A stretch of DNA of 52,757 nt from Pseudoalteromonas ostreae (GTDB taxonomy: Bacteria > Pseudomonadota > Gammaproteobacteria > Enterobacterales > Alteromonadaceae), in assembly GCF_018069805.1 (NCBI RefSeq), contig NZ_JAGPYN010000030.1, positions 1 to 52,757 on the forward strand, given 5' to 3'. Position numbers and translations under genes: made by a program. Position 1 is the first letter of the stretch. Every line of letters starts with the position of its first letter. The notes below the pieces were generated by a model that ran no database searches, was not told where the DNA came from, and saw nothing but the letters and a program-made list of their open reading frames with translations. Positions 52,122-52,757 of the stretch are shown in pieces.

Positions 52122-52615
52122 TATAAAAGGCCTAAACTTTTTAATCTATGCTTTAAAGCTTCATTAGAAACCCCAAAAAACATTGCCATATCAAAATGGG
52201 TTTTTCTTGATTTAAATAACTTTTTTACTATTCTTTCAGGCATCAGCAAGTTAGCCGCAAATTTATTTGCGAAAATTTCTTCAGGATCACTGCCAGCCGA
52301 CGCACTTAACCCTCTTAAGTCCACATATTCATACTCAATACCTTCATCTTCGGACTCAATACGTGAAACGTAGTGACCTAACTCATGTGCGCACGTAAAC
52401 CTTTTTCGGTTACTATGATCAGTATGATGTAATGCTATTATTGGCTCTTCACCAACTTCTTTTATTAAAGCGCCAGATACACTAGGAGGCAGATCCGTGT
52501 CTAAAACCTGTAAACCCATTTGTTGTGCTATAGATACAGGATCAACAGGAAAATCATTACTTGCCCAGAGTGTTTCAAATACCTTATTGGCTTCAATTTT
52601 TGGATCAAGATTCAT
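52121..52615 (-). CDS. ImmA/IrrE family metallo-endopeptidase
   Basis: A 164-residue cytoplasmic protein of the ImmA/IrrE group (PF06114). The zinc motif H-E-x-x-H is in CAHELGHYV, and a third Glu is in EEIFANKFAANLLMP. ImmA cuts a phage-type repressor in Bacillus ICEBs1 and IrrE controls the radiation response; here the target is unknown. I start at ATG 52615 with AAGGAA upstream; a longer frame from 52675 has no ribosome site and would begin inside the promoter. No XRE-type repressor gene is visible in the window, although it could lie past 52757. Confidence 0.87.
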   Translation of the reverse strand: MNLDPKIEANKVFETLWASNDFPVDPVSIAQQMGLQVLDTDLPPSVSGALIKEVGEEPIIALHHTDHSNRKRFTCAHELGHYVSRIESEDEGIEYEYVDLRGLSASAGSDPEEIFANKFAANLLMPERIVKKLFKSRKTHFDMAMFFGVSNEALKHRLKSLGLL

Positions 52616-52646
52616 ACAATTTCCTTGATTAGGAATTTCAATTAAC

Positions 52647-52675
52647 TTTATACATGTTAAAAATATACAGATCAA
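52647..52675 (-). promoter_or_regulatory. Promoter of the ImmA/IrrE gene
   Basis: On the minus strand TTGATC (52675-52670), 17 nt, TATAAA (52652-52647), close to the sigma-70 consensus. The ATG lies 31 nt downstream. Confidence 0.6.
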
Positions 52676-52721
52676 TACAACTGATTAAGTATGGCTGTGT
52701 TGTATTTCAGTGTTGGTGAAC

Positions 52722-52734
52722 TATATTCAATATA
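52722..52734. promoter_or_regulatory. Palindrome upstream of the ImmA/IrrE promoter
   Basis: TATATT, one C, AATATA: an exact 13-bp palindrome 47 nt before the -35 of the ImmA/IrrE gene. It lies inside a wider TTTCAGT...ACTGAAA inverted pair (about 52705-52740). It could be a repressor operator, but AT-rich palindromes also occur by chance. Confidence 0.35.
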
Positions 52735-52757
52735 CTGAAACCTAATAACGGTAGGTC

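Noticed and set aside
1..52757. CRISPR arrays, tRNA or rRNA genes, insertion sequences
   Set aside because: Looked for regular spaced repeats, tRNA-like cloverleaf ends, rRNA blocks and transposase motifs; none seen by eye. Automated tools could still find weak cases.

Overview
The window looks like a chromosome segment of a marine gammaproteobacterium of the order Alteromonadales, most like Pseudoalteromonas. The evidence is AT-rich DNA, large TonB-dependent receptors of the marine glycan type, secreted proteases with tandem PPC domains, and core gene neighbourhoods (ycgL-minCDE, rnd-fadD, tsaB-yoaA, a complete his operon) that fit that order. No rRNA, tRNA, insertion sequence or CRISPR array was seen.

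Layout. (1) 1-4.74 kb: a truncated gene start, a two-gene unit for a tiny membrane protein and a lipoprotein, a lytic transglycosylase with ycgL, and the minCDE division-site operon with its terminator. (2) 4.83-26.45 kb: a catabolic island between minE and rnd. On the minus strand lie two TonB receptors, a surface lipoprotein with four discoidin-like modules, a GH99 endo-alpha-mannosidase-type enzyme and a Tat-exported glycosylasparaginase. On the plus strand lie cutC and a GlcNAc-type kinase, then, divergent from a PAS-AraC regulator, a Gfo/Idh oxidoreductase, a TIM-barrel isomerase, an MFS transporter, a DUF1080 protein, a GMC oxidoreductase with its gluconate-dehydrogenase-like small subunit, and a periplasmic TIM-barrel protein. 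(3) 26.5-34.9 kb, mostly core: rnd, fadD, an alpha/beta hydrolase, alkaline phosphatase, a small unknown, tsaB and yoaA. (4) 35.0-41.3 kb: two secreted metallopeptidases sharing the same C-terminal tandem PPC unit, a Na+/H+ antiporter and a small conserved unknown. (5) 41.5-48.8 kb: hisL leader, attenuator and hisGDCBHAF-IE. (6) 48.8-52.76 kb, accessory: a LysR regulator, a full-length aerolysin-family pore-forming toxin, and an ImmA/IrrE-type metalloprotease with a two-helix membrane protein.

The main discovery is a 65-nt promoter architecture present three times in the island (7810-7874, 16107-16171, 18755-18819), in the same orientation relative to its gene. It has ACGCCGATTTT, exactly 12 nt, ACCGAA, 4 nt, TATTATC, then a -10-like hexamer 18 nt after the -35-like hexamer. 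The two CCGA cores are 21 bp apart, two helical turns, as expected for an AraC-family activator, and one copy lies directly upstream of the PAS-AraC gene. This joins both TonB receptors, GH99, glycosylasparaginase and the oxidative set into one regulon. The proposed reading (inference) is a system for scavenging mannose/GlcNAc-containing glycoconjugates, perhaps N-glycans or glycopeptides. It would combine ordinary hydrolysis (GH99, glycosylasparaginase) with 3-keto oxidative glycoside cleavage (GMC/small subunit, DUF1080, TIM-barrel enzymes, Gfo/Idh), in place of the exo-glycosidases absent from the locus.
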